NCBI GenBank assembly: GCA_029262195.1
Contig: JAJCZX010000034.1
Span: 1-64,000, forward strand
Direction of reading: 5' to 3'
Length of the DNA: 64,000 nt
Source: Gemmatimonadota bacterium
GTDB taxonomy: Bacteria; Gemmatimonadota; Gemmatimonadetes; Gemmatimonadales; GWC2-71-9
In this document: positions 18,593-27,957 of the stretch, piece by piece
Numbering within the stretch: position 1 is the first letter of the stretch
Layout: each line of letters starts with the position of its first letter
The notes under the pieces: model-generated
Seen by the model: the letters and a program-made list of their open reading frames with translations, nothing else
What the model was told of the DNA's origin: nothing
Database searches by the model: none
Made by a program: the position numbers and the translations under genes

Positions 18593-19210
18593 ATGTCCAG
18601 TGCTGATGACAGGCGGGCCATTTGGGTTCTAGCGTTCGTTGCGTTGCTTGGAGCGGTGGTCCGCGTCGTGGGTGGTGCGACCGATTCGCCCGGAGAAGTG
18701 GGCATCTCGGCCGCAAATGTTTCCCGTCCGCCACTGGATTCGATAGCCGTTCAGGGTGTCCGTTTGGCCCGTCCCCTTGGCCCCGGCGAGAGAATTGACC
18801 TCGACCGGTCTCCGGCACGTGAAATTGCCCGACTGCCAGGTATTGGACCCGGCTTGGCCTCGCGGATCGTTTCGTTTCGGGACTCCAGTGGCCCGTTCGG
18901 GTCGTTGGAGTCATTTGATCGGGTGCCTGGAATTGGTCCTCGGATATTATCTGACGTCAGGAACAAGGTCACTTTCAGCCATCGGCGGACTACAATTCGA
19001 CAAACTCAGATTGAGGATCGAATCCGGGTCAATACGGCAACGGTCGAGCAATTGGCTACATTACCGGGAATAGGCCCCTCAAAGGCCCGGGCGATAATTG
19101 AGCACATACGAAGGAACGGGAGGTTTCGTTCGGTAGACGAGTTGACCGGGGTTTCCGGTATTGGTCCGGCGACCGTGAATAGGCTCAAAAGTCGGGTCGT
19201 TATCCCTTGA
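18593..19210 (+). CDS. ComEA-like membrane-anchored protein with two helix-hairpin-helix domains
   Basis: 205 residues from ATG 18593; the 13 upstream codons of the open frame lack a ribosome site and would precede the membrane anchor. One membrane segment (AIWVLAFVALLGAVVRVVGG) lies near the start. After a Pro/Ser linker come two tandem ComEA-type double HhH units: ARLPGIGPGLASRIVSFRD with FDRVPGIGPRIL, and LATLPGIGPSKARAIIEH with LTGVSGIGPATV. ComEA binds incoming double-stranded DNA in the periplasm during natural transformation. Typical ComEA carries one such unit, so the duplication is notable. It precedes pilB by 73 bases, and pilus-driven DNA uptake is the natural inference. A general HhH DNA-binding role is possible. 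Confidence 0.75.
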   Translation: MSSADDRRAIWVLAFVALLGAVVRVVGGATDSPGEVGISAANVSRPPLDSIAVQGVRLARPLGPGERIDLDRSPAREIARLPGIGPGLASRIVSFRDSSGPFGSLESFDRVPGIGPRILSDVRNKVTFSHRRTTIRQTQIEDRIRVNTATVEQLATLPGIGPSKARAIIEHIRRNGRFRSVDELTGVSGIGPATVNRLKSRVVIP

Positions 19211-19283
19211 CACACCTTAGTGTGCCCGTAGCTTAACAGACTATTGGTGTGTTACATCTCTCCGGCGATTTTCCCGAGTATTT

Positions 19284-20990
19284 ATGGCGACAGCGGCAAA
19301 AACTGCACCGAGGTTAGGCGACCTTTTGGTCAAAGAAGGGTTGATTTCCCCTGATCAACTCAACGAAGCCCTGTCCGAAGGTCGATCCACCGGTATGCGA
19401 CTGGGCTATTGCCTGGTCAAAATGGGCATGGTGCAGGAAGTTGAGATCACCAAAATGCTGGCCCGCCAGTTTCGTCTCCCCGCTGTTGATTTGAGTCGCT
19501 TCGAAGTCAATGAAGCTATACTGAAGCTGGTTCCTTCCGACGTAGCAGTGAAGCACCATGTGCTACCCCTGAAACGTGAAGGCAGGACTCTCACCGTGGC
19601 CATGGCGGACCCCAAGGACGGCGCCACGATTGACGACCTCAAGTTTATTACGCGCTATGACATTTTTCCTGTCATTGCGGGTGACTACACCCTGAAGAAC
19701 CAGATCGAGAAATACTACGAACAGACTGAAGCCCAACTTGAGAACATCCTCAAGGACATCGAAGAAGAAGATGTTGAAGTAGTTGAGGATGCGGATGACG
19801 ATGATCAGGGTGCAGGTGACCTGGCAGATGATGCTCCCGTAGTAAAACTGATCAACGGGATTTTGACGGACGCGGTGAAGCGAGGCGTAAGTGATATCCA
19901 CATCGAGCCATTCGAACACGAGTATCGGGTTCGTTACCGCCTGGATGGCGCGCTCATGGAAGTCATGCAGCCGCCAGTGAAATTGAAGGCGGCGATAACC
20001 TCTCGCGTAAAAATTATGTCGAGTCTGAATATCGCCGAACGTCGAGTGCCGCAGGATGGTCGAATCAAACTGAAAATGGGCAAGAAGGTCATCGACTTTC
20101 GTGTTTCGACCCTGCCTGTGATTTTTGGCGAAAAAATCGTCATGCGAATTCTCGACAAAGGGAACCTCACACTTGACTTGAAGACGTTCGGGTTTGCTCC
20201 GAAGGCTGAGAAAGATCTGTTGCGTGCCATCGCCAACCCGTTCGGCATGTGTCTCGTAACGGGACCGACAGGGTCCGGTAAAACTACGACGCTCTATTCG
20301 TGTCTGTCGCAGGTGAACAACATTGATGTGAATATCATGACTGCCGAGGACCCGGTTGAGTACAATATTCACGGTATCAATCAGGTGCTGGTGCGCAACG
20401 AAGTGGGGATGACGTTTGCTGCTGCTCTGAAAGCGTTCCTGCGCCAGGACCCCAATATCATCATGGTTGGGGAGATCCGGGACATTGAGACTGGTGGTAT
20501 CGCGATTAAGGCTGCGCTTACCGGTCACATGGTGTTGTCTACCCTGCACACAAACGACGCTCCGTCGACAATCACTCGTATGATCGATATGGGGATTGAA
20601 CCATTCAACGTATCGAGTGCGGTAAACATTATTGTCGCGCAGCGGTTGATCAGGCGCATCTGCAAGAGTTGCAAGGTTGAGCGGACATATGAGGACGACG
20701 AGTTGTTGGCTGCCGGCTTAGATCTCGAAGAAGCCAGGAAAATGAAGTTCTATAAGGGTGAGGGGTGTGATGAATGTGGCAACTCAGGTTACAAAGGCCG
20801 CGCCGGTTTATACGAAGTTATGGATATTAGTCCCAAGATACGCCAGATGATTCTGCGGGGCGCCTCGACTGATGAGTTGAGCGAACTCGCCGTTGAGGAA
20901 GGGATGCTGACGCTGAGAATGGACGGACTAAACAAGGTTAACGATGGAATAACTTCTCTCGAGGAAGTTGCCAAGGAGACTGCAGAGTAA
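19284..20990 (+). CDS. pilB: Type IV pilus extension ATPase PilB
   Basis: 568 residues. The first 150 form the MshEN/GspE N-terminal domains (LGDLLVKEGLISPDQL, then VDLSRFEVNEAILKLVP). An acidic linker (about 152-175) follows. The secretion ATPase core has Walker A GPTGSGKTTT near 326-335, the Asp box with ITAEDPVE-like MTAEDPVEY, Walker B IIMVGEIRD and His box LSTLHTNDA. A tetracysteine zinc motif CKSC...CDEC lies at about 455-500, as in PilB/GspE. PilB powers pilin insertion at the inner membrane. It is first of the pilB-pilT-pilC set, with gaps of 2 and 12 bases. Confidence 0.95.
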   Translation: MATAAKTAPRLGDLLVKEGLISPDQLNEALSEGRSTGMRLGYCLVKMGMVQEVEITKMLARQFRLPAVDLSRFEVNEAILKLVPSDVAVKHHVLPLKREGRTLTVAMADPKDGATIDDLKFITRYDIFPVIAGDYTLKNQIEKYYEQTEAQLENILKDIEEEDVEVVEDADDDDQGAGDLADDAPVVKLINGILTDAVKRGVSDIHIEPFEHEYRVRYRLDGALMEVMQPPVKLKAAITSRVKIMSSLNIAERRVPQDGRIKLKMGKKVIDFRVSTLPVIFGEKIVMRILDKGNLTLDLKTFGFAPKAEKDLLRAIANPFGMCLVTGPTGSGKTTTLYSCLSQVNNIDVNIMTAEDPVEYNIHGINQVLVRNEVGMTFAAALKAFLRQDPNIIMVGEIRDIETGGIAIKAALTGHMVLSTLHTNDAPSTITRMIDMGIEPFNVSSAVNIIVAQRLIRRICKSCKVERTYEDDELLAAGLDLEEARKMKFYKGEGCDECGNSGYKGRAGLYEVMDISPKIRQMILRGASTDELSELAVEEGMLTLRMDGLNKVNDGITSLEEVAKETAE

Positions 20991-20992
20991 GT

Positions 20993-22117
20993 ATGGGGCA
21001 AACAGCTCAAACGGCTACTAAACCGACACCCACCCAACCGCCCAATCTCCGGAAACTTCTGGAAGAAATGGTTCAGAAGGGTGCCTCAGATCTCCACATT
21101 ACGGCCGGGGAACGCCCCAAGCTTAGGGTTGATGGAGATATTGCGAACTCCAACGAGGCGCATGTTCTAAACCCAAAGGAAACGCTGCTGATGGCGTATT
21201 CCGTGCTTAACGATTCCCAAAAGAAAAGATTTGAACAAGAAGACGAGCTCGATTTTTCTTTCGGTATTGCCAACCTGGCCCGTTTTCGCGGCAACTGTTT
21301 TAAGCAAAAGGGTTGTCTGTCCATGGTGGTGCGGCAAATTCCCGCCAAGATCGCGACCTTTGAGGAATTGGGGCTGCCACCGATACTTGGTGAATTATCC
21401 GACCGGCCGCGTGGTCTTGTGTTGGTCACGGGGCCTACTGGGTCGGGTAAATCAACCACTCTTGCAGCGATGATCGACCGGATCAACAAAAACCGAAAAG
21501 GTCATATCATCACGATTGAAGATCCGATTGAGTTCGTACACAAGCATCAGAATTGTATCGTTAACCAAAGAGAGATCGGGAGCGATACTCAGTCCTTTCA
21601 GGCGGCGCTGAAATATTGCCTTCGCCAGGATCCCGACGTCGTTCTTATTGGTGAGTTGCGAGACAGAGAAACGATTTCAGCCGCGCTGACAATCGCCGAA
21701 ACCGGTCACCTTGCGTTTGCGACACTTCATACCAATTCTTGCGCCGAGACTATCAACCGTGTTATCGACGTATTCCCCGCAGACCAGCAGGCCCAGATCC
21801 GGGCGCAATTGGCCTTCGTACTTGAGGGTGTTGTCACCCAGGTTCTTTTACCAAAAGCTGGTGGTAAAGGGCGGGTGATGGCCAGCGAAATAATGGTTGG
21901 TACCGGAGCCATTCGCGCCTTGATTCGAGAAGACAAGGTGCACCAGATAATGTCGGCGATTCAGGCTGGTAAAAAATACGGGATGCACGCTCTGGCGGAC
22001 TCACTTTACCAGCATTATATGGCCCGTGAGGTTACACTCGAAGAATGCCTCAGGGTTGCGGCCGACCAAAACGAATTCCTGCGTATGGTAGGCGAACCCA
22101 TACCAGGCGAGAAATAA
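20993..22117 (+). CDS. pilT: Type IV pilus retraction ATPase PilT
   Basis: 374 residues, the usual PilT length. N-terminal PAS-like domain with KGASDLHITAGERPKLRVDG, Walker A TGPTGSGKSTTLAAMID near residue 145, Asp box ITIEDPIEFVH, Walker B VVLIGELRD, His box FATLHTNS, and the C-terminal AIRALIRE motif that marks PilT and is needed for retraction. It disassembles the pilus and drives twitching, adhesion and DNA uptake. It lies between pilB and pilC, starting two bases after pilB. Confidence 0.96.
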   Translation: MGQTAQTATKPTPTQPPNLRKLLEEMVQKGASDLHITAGERPKLRVDGDIANSNEAHVLNPKETLLMAYSVLNDSQKKRFEQEDELDFSFGIANLARFRGNCFKQKGCLSMVVRQIPAKIATFEELGLPPILGELSDRPRGLVLVTGPTGSGKSTTLAAMIDRINKNRKGHIITIEDPIEFVHKHQNCIVNQREIGSDTQSFQAALKYCLRQDPDVVLIGELRDRETISAALTIAETGHLAFATLHTNSCAETINRVIDVFPADQQAQIRAQLAFVLEGVVTQVLLPKAGGKGRVMASEIMVGTGAIRALIREDKVHQIMSAIQAGKKYGMHALADSLYQHYMAREVTLEECLRVAADQNEFLRMVGEPIPGEK

Positions 22118-22129
22118 CGGAGAGAATCC

Positions 22130-23320
22130 ATGCCGGTTTTTGAATACACGGCCCGTACGGCTGACGGGCACGAAGTAACTGAAAAGATCGACCTCAAAAC
22201 TAAAGAGGACGTTGCTGCGCACCTTCGGCAGAAAAAAATGACCCTGATTAGAGTTCGCGAAGGGAAAAAGGCCAAAACGGGGGGAAAAGTCCCGACGCGA
22301 GATGTCGTGATCTTCACCCGGCAGTTCGCGACGATGATCAACGCCGGTTTGCCACTGGTTCAGGCGCTCGACATTCTGGCCAAGCAGACAGAGAATCCGG
22401 TTCTGGCGGAGGTTACCAAGGCAGTTGTGTTTGACGTCGAGAGTGGCAACACGCTCGCGGACGCTCTGGCCAAACACCCTAAAACTTTCACGGACCTCTT
22501 TGTAAACATGGTTGCAGCCGGTGAGGCTGGTGGTATACTCGATACCATTCTCCTCCGACTGTCGAGTTTCCTGGAAAAGAATGACGCTATCGTTCGGAAG
22601 GTAAAGGGGGCGATGATTTACCCGGCTGTGATCTTTACGGTCGCGGGAATCGCGGTGGTTATCCTGCTGCTGTTTGTTATTCCGATTTTCCAGCAGATGT
22701 TTGCTGCAGTAGATATGCAATTGCCGCTCCCGACGCGAATCGTGATTTTCATGTCGGAAAACCTCCAGCGCTATTGGTGGCTGCTTGGAGCTTCGATCGG
22801 CGCGTCGATTTACCTCATCAAGTACTCGTACGGACTGCCCAACGGGCAGTTGTTCTGGGATAAGTTCATGCTTCGAATGCCAGTGCTTGGCGATCTTCTC
22901 TTGAAGTCCGCTGTGTCCCGGTTCACACGGACGCTGGGTACGTTGATTTCATCCGGCGTTTCGATTCTTGACGGTCTTGAGATCACAGCCCGGACCTCCG
23001 GAAACCGCGTTATTCATGATGCTGTCATGGAGTCCCGGGGATCTATCGCTGGTGGCGAGACCATTTCGGCTCCGCTGCAACGCTCAGCGGTTTTCCCTCC
23101 GATGGTGACCTCCATGATTGCGGTGGGTGAAGCAACTGGTGGGCTTGATGATATGCTTGGGAAAATTGCAGACTTCTATGACGACGAGGTCGACAATGCC
23201 GTTGGAGCGCTTCTCTCGGTAATGGAACCGATAATGATCGTGATCCTCGGTGGGGTCGTCGGTGGAATGATCGTTGCTATGTACCTGCCCATCTTCGACA
23301 TGATGAACGCCGTGCAGTAG
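22130..23320 (+). CDS. pilC: Type IV pilus inner-membrane platform protein PilC
   Basis: 396 residues. The N-terminus MPVFEYTARTADG is the standard PilC/GspF opening. Two T2SSF domains follow: the first at about 63-185 (FTRQFATMINAGLPLVQAL) and the second at about 265-390 (FTRTLGTLISSGVSILDGLEI). Three membrane segments are visible near 162-185, 212-232 and 365-388. PilC is the integral membrane rotor on which PilB and PilT act. A strong terminator follows, so pilBTC is one unit. Confidence 0.95.
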   Translation: MPVFEYTARTADGHEVTEKIDLKTKEDVAAHLRQKKMTLIRVREGKKAKTGGKVPTRDVVIFTRQFATMINAGLPLVQALDILAKQTENPVLAEVTKAVVFDVESGNTLADALAKHPKTFTDLFVNMVAAGEAGGILDTILLRLSSFLEKNDAIVRKVKGAMIYPAVIFTVAGIAVVILLLFVIPIFQQMFAAVDMQLPLPTRIVIFMSENLQRYWWLLGASIGASIYLIKYSYGLPNGQLFWDKFMLRMPVLGDLLLKSAVSRFTRTLGTLISSGVSILDGLEITARTSGNRVIHDAVMESRGSIAGGETISAPLQRSAVFPPMVTSMIAVGEATGGLDDMLGKIADFYDDEVDNAVGALLSVMEPIMIVILGGVVGGMIVAMYLPIFDMMNAVQ

Positions 23321-23346
23321 CCGAGGAATAGACCGAAAAACACCAT

Positions 23347-23386
23347 AAAATGGGGTTCCGGTTTTAATCCGGGACCCCATTTTTTT
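23347..23386 (+). terminator. Rho-independent terminator after pilC
   Basis: Stem TGGGGTTCCGG paired with CCGGGACCCCA (with a G-U pair), a short loop and a run of seven T. Confidence 0.88.
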
Positions 23387-23465
23387 GCTCGGGCTCATAG
23401 AAACCTATAGTTTGTTGCCTTACGAGGTAGTGCATTTTGCAAAAATCGTTGGGAAAAATCGCTAT

Positions 23466-25160
23466 ATGACTAACCTGTTGTCCGAATTCCCACACAAATC
23501 AGGGCGCCGGGGAATCCACGGTTCCATGCCGCAATCTGGGACAATCGTACGCTGGATGTATGTCGGACGAGTTTCGGTCGCGATCAGCATTTTCCTGGCA
23601 GCATCATTTTTCTTCCAGGAGATCGAGCCTGCGGTTCTGCTCTCGGTTTCTGCCCTTGCGGTTGCGTCGCTGTTGGTGACCGGGGTTTCGGTATGGCTGA
23701 CTGAGGTGCGGCAGGCTGAATTGGGGGACACATTCCTCTACCTCCAGATCGTTTTCGACTTGCTGCTGGTGACCGTTGTTGTGCGGGTGACGGATGGGAT
23801 TAACAGTGACTTTGCTTCTCTGTACATCCTTGTGATCGTGGTAGCGTCGCTTCTTCTTCCCATTGCTTCGAGTCTCCTGGTCACGATTCTCGCGGGGATT
23901 CTTTATTTTGCGGTAATTTTTTGGTTCAACCAGCCGCAACTGTCTGCGGCTCTGGGATTTCAACTGTCGGTTTTTGCTACCGTGGCGCTGGCCAGCTCCT
24001 GGATTGCCAGACGGGCAAGGGTGGCCGCGGATCAGAAGGTGGTGCTCGAACAAGAGGTAAAACGCCTAAGGCTGGAGGCGGGTGACATCTTGAGCAACCT
24101 TCGGTCCGGAATCGTTTCGGTCGATTCTGAAGGCTATCTGGTGTTCGCGAACCAGGCCGCTGAAAAACTCCTCGGGTTTGATGCCGCAGTGGCGATTGGC
24201 AAGGAATCTGACGAAGTCTTCAAGGGCCGGGCCCCCGGGCTTGGTGCGGTAATCCGAGGGACCCAGGAGGTGGGTGTCGGGGTGCAGCGGTTTGAAACAG
24301 AGATTGTTGTGGATTCCGGTACCTTTCCAATTGGCGTGACAACTACGGTTCTGGACCTTCCGGAACAACAGGGACGTTCGGTCACAGCTATCTTCTCGGA
24401 TATTTCTGATCAGACGCGCCTTGAGGCGCTCAAACTGCGAAACGAGCGCCTTGAGGCTGTTGCCGAGTTATCTGCCTCGTTGGCGCATGAGATCAAAAAC
24501 CCGTTGGCTTCGATCCGTTCGTCTGTGGAGCAGCTTGGAGGGTCGATGCAGGCCGGGGAGGATGAACGATTCCTGTCCCAGTTGGTGGTACGGGAAACTG
24601 ACCGACTCAGTGGCCTCCTCACGGAGTTTCTGGATTTTTCACGCGTGCGGGTAACCAAGAGTACACGCCTGAGGTTGGATGTGCTGGCTAACTCAGTGGC
24701 GGCAATGCTGCGCGCACATCCCGATTGCGCAAGCGGGTCGGAGATAGTTGTGGAGGCAGAAGAGGTTGCACTGGATGGCGATGAGGATCTACTCCACCGC
24801 GTTCTTTTCAATTTGATCCTCAACGCCCTCCAGGCTGCGGTTGATACTGCCCGGATTGTGGTCGAAGTGAGAGAGGCAAATGCGTCCGAGGTTCCGGCGG
24901 GCGTTGGTATCGACTGCCCGGTGCTCCTTCGCGTGAGCGACAACGGCCCCGGCGTTCCGCACGAGTTGTTGACCAAGCTTTTCGAACCCTTTGTTAGTGG
25001 ACGAGTGGGAGGGAGCGGACTCGGTTTGGCAATCGTGCAAAGAGCCGTTGAGGCTCACAACGGTGTCGTGTTAGTTGAATCAACTCCGCAGGCAGGTACG
25101 ACTTTCCTTATTTTCCTGCCCTGCGATGACAGGTCGGAGGTAGTGCGTGAATCAACCTAG
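23466..25160 (+). CDS. pilS: PilS-type sensor histidine kinase
   Basis: 564 residues from ATG 23466. The open frame extends back to 23385 but that start lies in the T-run of the terminator; ATG 23526 is also possible. Six membrane segments occupy about 25-185, without a large periplasmic domain, as in Pseudomonas PilS. A PAS domain follows (NLRSGIVSVDSEGYLVF). The dimerisation domain has ELSASLAHEIKNPL with phospho-accepting His at residue 341. The ATPase domain has N-box LFNLILNALQAA, G1 VSDNGPGVP, F-box LFEPFVSG and G2 GGSGLGLAIV. PilS senses pilin level or surface cues and phosphorylates PilR. It overlaps pilR by 14 bases. Confidence 0.88.
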   Translation: MTNLLSEFPHKSGRRGIHGSMPQSGTIVRWMYVGRVSVAISIFLAASFFFQEIEPAVLLSVSALAVASLLVTGVSVWLTEVRQAELGDTFLYLQIVFDLLLVTVVVRVTDGINSDFASLYILVIVVASLLLPIASSLLVTILAGILYFAVIFWFNQPQLSAALGFQLSVFATVALASSWIARRARVAADQKVVLEQEVKRLRLEAGDILSNLRSGIVSVDSEGYLVFANQAAEKLLGFDAAVAIGKESDEVFKGRAPGLGAVIRGTQEVGVGVQRFETEIVVDSGTFPIGVTTTVLDLPEQQGRSVTAIFSDISDQTRLEALKLRNERLEAVAELSASLAHEIKNPLASIRSSVEQLGGSMQAGEDERFLSQLVVRETDRLSGLLTEFLDFSRVRVTKSTRLRLDVLANSVAAMLRAHPDCASGSEIVVEAEEVALDGDEDLLHRVLFNLILNALQAAVDTARIVVEVREANASEVPAGVGIDCPVLLRVSDNGPGVPHELLTKLFEPFVSGRVGGSGLGLAIVQRAVEAHNGVVLVESTPQAGTTFLIFLPCDDRSEVVREST

Positions 25161-26511
25161 TATTCTGGTCATTGACGACGAATCGGGAATTTTGGATTCC
25201 CTGCGGATTCTTTTGAAGAATTCCGGTTTCACTGTTGAGACGGCGCAGGGGGGTGCGGCAGGGCTTGAAGCGCTGAAAAACGTGTTGCCCGATATCGTGC
25301 TTACAGACATAAGGATGCCGCAGGTAACGGGTATTGATGTTCTCGAGGCCGCTCGCGCTCAAGACTCTGACATGCCGGTTATTCTAATGACCGCTCAGGC
25401 TTCGCTTCAAACTGCCATCAACTCCGTAAATCACGGTGCTTTCTATTATGTCCAAAAGCCTTTTTCTAACGACGAAATGGTGGCCATCTGTAAACGGGCT
25501 TCGGAATACCGCCAGTTAAGGTCTGAAAACAAACAACTCAAGAAGGACATTCGCGGGTCAGAGTTACCCAACACGATTAAACCTATTGGCGACTCTAAAC
25601 CGTTTCGCTCGATCATGAAACTGGCCGAGCAGGTTGCCCCTACGGATTCAACCGTGCTTATCCAGGGTGAGAGTGGAACCGGTAAAGAGGTGATTGCCAA
25701 GTACGTTCACGCCCTTTCCGAGCGGGCTGATGGCCCCTTCTTCCCTGTGAACTGCGGGGCCCTCCCCGAGGGTCTCCTTGAATCTGAATTGTTCGGTCAT
25801 ATGAAAGGATCTTTCACCGGCGCGGTGAGAGACAAGCAAGGCCTGTTCGCCGCGGCACGAGGTGGTACCATTTTCCTCGACGAAATTGGCGAAACCACTC
25901 CCGCTATACAGGTGAAGCTACTGCGCGTTTTGCAGGAGAGAGAAGTGTTACCAGTTGGTGGGACAGAGGCGATCCCGGTGGATGTGCGGGTAATTGCCGC
26001 CACCAACCGCGACCTGGAAGAAGGGATCAAAGCAGGTTCCTTCCGGTCTGATCTTTACTATCGGCTCAACGTTATTCCGATTCAACTTCCCGCGCTTCGG
26101 GATCGGTCCGAGGATATTTCGCTGTTGGTAGATTCGACGCTGGCAAGAATAGCTGACCAAAAGGGCGTTGAGCCCAAAGTGTTGGATGAAGAAGCTTCGG
26201 CGATCGTGCAGTCGTACAGGTGGCCGGGGAACGTTCGCGAGTTAGAGAACGCTCTTGAACACGCGATTGTGGTGGGCAAAGGTAAGCAGATTGATGCTGC
26301 CTCTCTACCAGAACGGGTCAAGGAGCGGGATGTAGAACCATTGGTTTCTGAAAAACCGCACGAAAACCCCACGCTAGAAGCGGTCGAGCGAGCCTACATC
26401 CAATGGGTTCTAGACTCACAGGCCGGAAACAAAACGAAAGCCGCTGAGGCGCTGGGCATCGATCCTTCCACCCTCTACAGGAAGTTGTCTCGATATGCAG
26501 ACGATGACTGA
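25147..26511 (+). CDS. pilR: PilR-type sigma-54-dependent response regulator
   Basis: 454 residues from GTG 25147 inside the end of pilS. The receiver domain is intact: acidic D10/D11, phospho-acceptor D54 (VLTDIRMP), and K104 (VQKPF). The AAA+ domain has Walker A GESGTGKE near 173, Walker B GTIFLDEIGE, the sigma-54 contact loop as GSFTGA near 221 (Ser instead of the usual Ala), and arginine-finger region. The C-terminal Fis-type helix-turn-helix is NKTKAAEALGIDPSTLYRKL. It should activate RNA polymerase-sigma-54, and the -24/-12 promoter of pilA at 33511-33525 is the obvious target. The next gene begins 17 bases before its stop. Confidence 0.92.
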   Translation: MNQPSILVIDDESGILDSLRILLKNSGFTVETAQGGAAGLEALKNVLPDIVLTDIRMPQVTGIDVLEAARAQDSDMPVILMTAQASLQTAINSVNHGAFYYVQKPFSNDEMVAICKRASEYRQLRSENKQLKKDIRGSELPNTIKPIGDSKPFRSIMKLAEQVAPTDSTVLIQGESGTGKEVIAKYVHALSERADGPFFPVNCGALPEGLLESELFGHMKGSFTGAVRDKQGLFAAARGGTIFLDEIGETTPAIQVKLLRVLQEREVLPVGGTEAIPVDVRVIAATNRDLEEGIKAGSFRSDLYYRLNVIPIQLPALRDRSEDISLLVDSTLARIADQKGVEPKVLDEEASAIVQSYRWPGNVRELENALEHAIVVGKGKQIDAASLPERVKERDVEPLVSEKPHENPTLEAVERAYIQWVLDSQAGNKTKAAEALGIDPSTLYRKLSRYADDD

Positions 26512-27232
26512 TTCCAAATCGGTCATGAGACCTGAGGTTGATGTTGTCGGTGCGGAAACCCTCGAAAGGTTGGGTGCGGCAACGGCCTTCAATCGTTGGA
26601 TGTTCGAGCGACTGGCGCCCTGGATCGGGCCCTCAGTTTTGGAGGTTGGGGCGGGTGTTGGCAATCTCTCTCAATTTCTAGAAGGCAGGAAACGTGTGGT
26701 CCTGTCTGATATGGACCCCGTTTATTTGCAAAAACTAAGAGATCGTTTTGGATCGAACGACCATATTGATTTTCGCACACTGGCTCTACCGGATGCAACA
26801 CAAACCGATAACGGCGAGAGGTTCAGTTCGATCGTTTGCCTCAACGTTGTGGAACATGTAGAAGATGATGTTTCGTCTCTTCGGGAAATGGGAAAGTTGT
26901 TGGAAAAAAGTGGCCGTCTCATTATTCTGGTCCCGGCGTTTCCGTTCCTTTACGGAACTCTTGATACAGCACTGGGACACTACCGCCGATATACAAAGGG
27001 ATCTTTGAATGCTGCCTTCTCGAGCGCCGGGTTGAAGGTGAGGCACATGGAGTACTTCAACCTGGCGGCGATGCCGGGCTGGTGGTTTACCGGGCAAGTG
27101 CTCAAGAAAGAGTTGATTCCCGCAGCTTCGTTGAATGTTTTTGAGCGGATGATACCCCTATTCAGGTTGGAGAAATTCATGCCGTGGCGAATAGGTCAAT
27201 CCCTGATAGCAGTGGCCGAGGTGGACGAATGA
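26495..27232 (+). CDS. Class I SAM-dependent methyltransferase
   Basis: 245 residues; starts at ATG 26495 or 26504 within the end of pilR. The Rossmann SAM motif is VLEVGAGVGNLSQFL, followed by the acidic VVLSDMDPVYL and the post-motif IVCLNVVEHVEDD. The C-terminal half has ALGHYRRYTKGSL and a hydrophobic segment (FNLAAMPGWWFTGQVL). This subtype is regularly paired with a GT2 glycosyltransferase, as here, where the next gene overlaps by ATGA. It may methylate a lipid-linked sugar or the lipid carrier; the substrate is unknown. It is the first gene of a six-gene block that sits between pilR and pilA. Confidence 0.85.
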   Translation: MQTMTDSKSVMRPEVDVVGAETLERLGAATAFNRWMFERLAPWIGPSVLEVGAGVGNLSQFLEGRKRVVLSDMDPVYLQKLRDRFGSNDHIDFRTLALPDATQTDNGERFSSIVCLNVVEHVEDDVSSLREMGKLLEKSGRLIILVPAFPFLYGTLDTALGHYRRYTKGSLNAAFSSAGLKVRHMEYFNLAAMPGWWFTGQVLKKELIPAASLNVFERMIPLFRLEKFMPWRIGQSLIAVAEVDE

Positions 27233-27951
27233 GGGAGTTCCCGGACAACTGGAACGAAATCACTCTGTCGGTTGTCGTGCCGGTGTACAATGAGGAGACT
27301 ACTCTCGACGACATCGTCGGGCAGCTTCACGAGGTGCCACTCCACCTGGAAATTATTGCGGTTAACGATTGTTCCGCCGACCGCTCAGGCGAGATACTCG
27401 ACGAACTCCTTGCTGCCAAACGCATTGATCACGTCATCCACCAACCACGAAATATGGGCAAAGGAGCCGCCGTCCGGGCGGGGATCAAGGCGGCCAACGG
27501 CCATGTCATCGTGATTCAAGATGCTGATCTTGAGTATGATCCGTTGGAATTGCCTAAACTCATGGAGCCCATCGTGGCGGGCAAAGCCGACGCAACGTTC
27601 GGTTCACGATTTCAAGGAGGACCCAGGAGAGTCCTTTACTTCTGGCATTCCCTGGGGAACAGGTTTTTGACGCTGTTGTCCAATATGCTCACCGATCTCA
27701 ATCTCACGGACATGGAAACTTGTTACAAGATGGTCAGGGCCGACGTCCTGCAGCCGATTACGTTTGTTTCCAATCGATTCGGATTTGAGGTCGAGATCAC
27801 TGCCAAGTTGGCGCGAAGGCAGGTCCGTATCTGGGAGATTCCTATTAGTTACAGCGGACGCACATACGAACAGGGTAAGAAAATTGGTTGGAAGGATGGG
27901 ATGGCTGCGATTTGGCATCTTGTGCGTTTCAATATTCTTTCCCGCGGATAG
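27229..27951 (+). CDS. GT2 glycosyltransferase, polyprenyl-phosphate sugar (DPM1-like) synthase
   Basis: 240 residues from ATG 27229, which overlaps the methyltransferase stop as ATGA; 15 upstream in-frame codons are rejected. GT-A fold motifs are SVVVPVYNEETTLDDIV, VNDCSADRSGEIL, NMGKGAAVRAGI and the DxD-type IQDADLEYDP. The middle has FGSRFQGG and DMETCYKMV, and the end ISYSGRTYEQGKKIGWKDG, all typical of enzymes that move a sugar from a nucleotide donor onto dolichol/undecaprenyl phosphate. No C-terminal membrane helices, like animal DPM1. I infer that it makes the lipid-linked donor used by the GT-C enzymes encoded just downstream. Confidence 0.82.
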   Translation: MREFPDNWNEITLSVVVPVYNEETTLDDIVGQLHEVPLHLEIIAVNDCSADRSGEILDELLAAKRIDHVIHQPRNMGKGAAVRAGIKAANGHVIVIQDADLEYDPLELPKLMEPIVAGKADATFGSRFQGGPRRVLYFWHSLGNRFLTLLSNMLTDLNLTDMETCYKMVRADVLQPITFVSNRFGFEVEITAKLARRQVRIWEIPISYSGRTYEQGKKIGWKDGMAAIWHLVRFNILSRG

Positions 27952-27957
27952 GCGCCC

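Noticed and set aside
19207..19235. TTGACA box before pilB as a promoter
   Set aside because: No acceptable -10 lies at 16-18 bases (TAGCTT or AGCTTA), and the first four bases are the end of the preceding gene.
19225..19245. tRNA-like start in the pilB leader (CCCGTAGCTTAACAG)
   Set aside because: No cloverleaf, T-loop or acceptor pairing could be completed in the 73-base gap.
19563..20549. 328-codon minus-strand open frame within pilB
   Set aside because: It lies wholly antisense to a gene with complete ATPase motifs, and its translation is His/Arg/Phe-rich with no family pattern.
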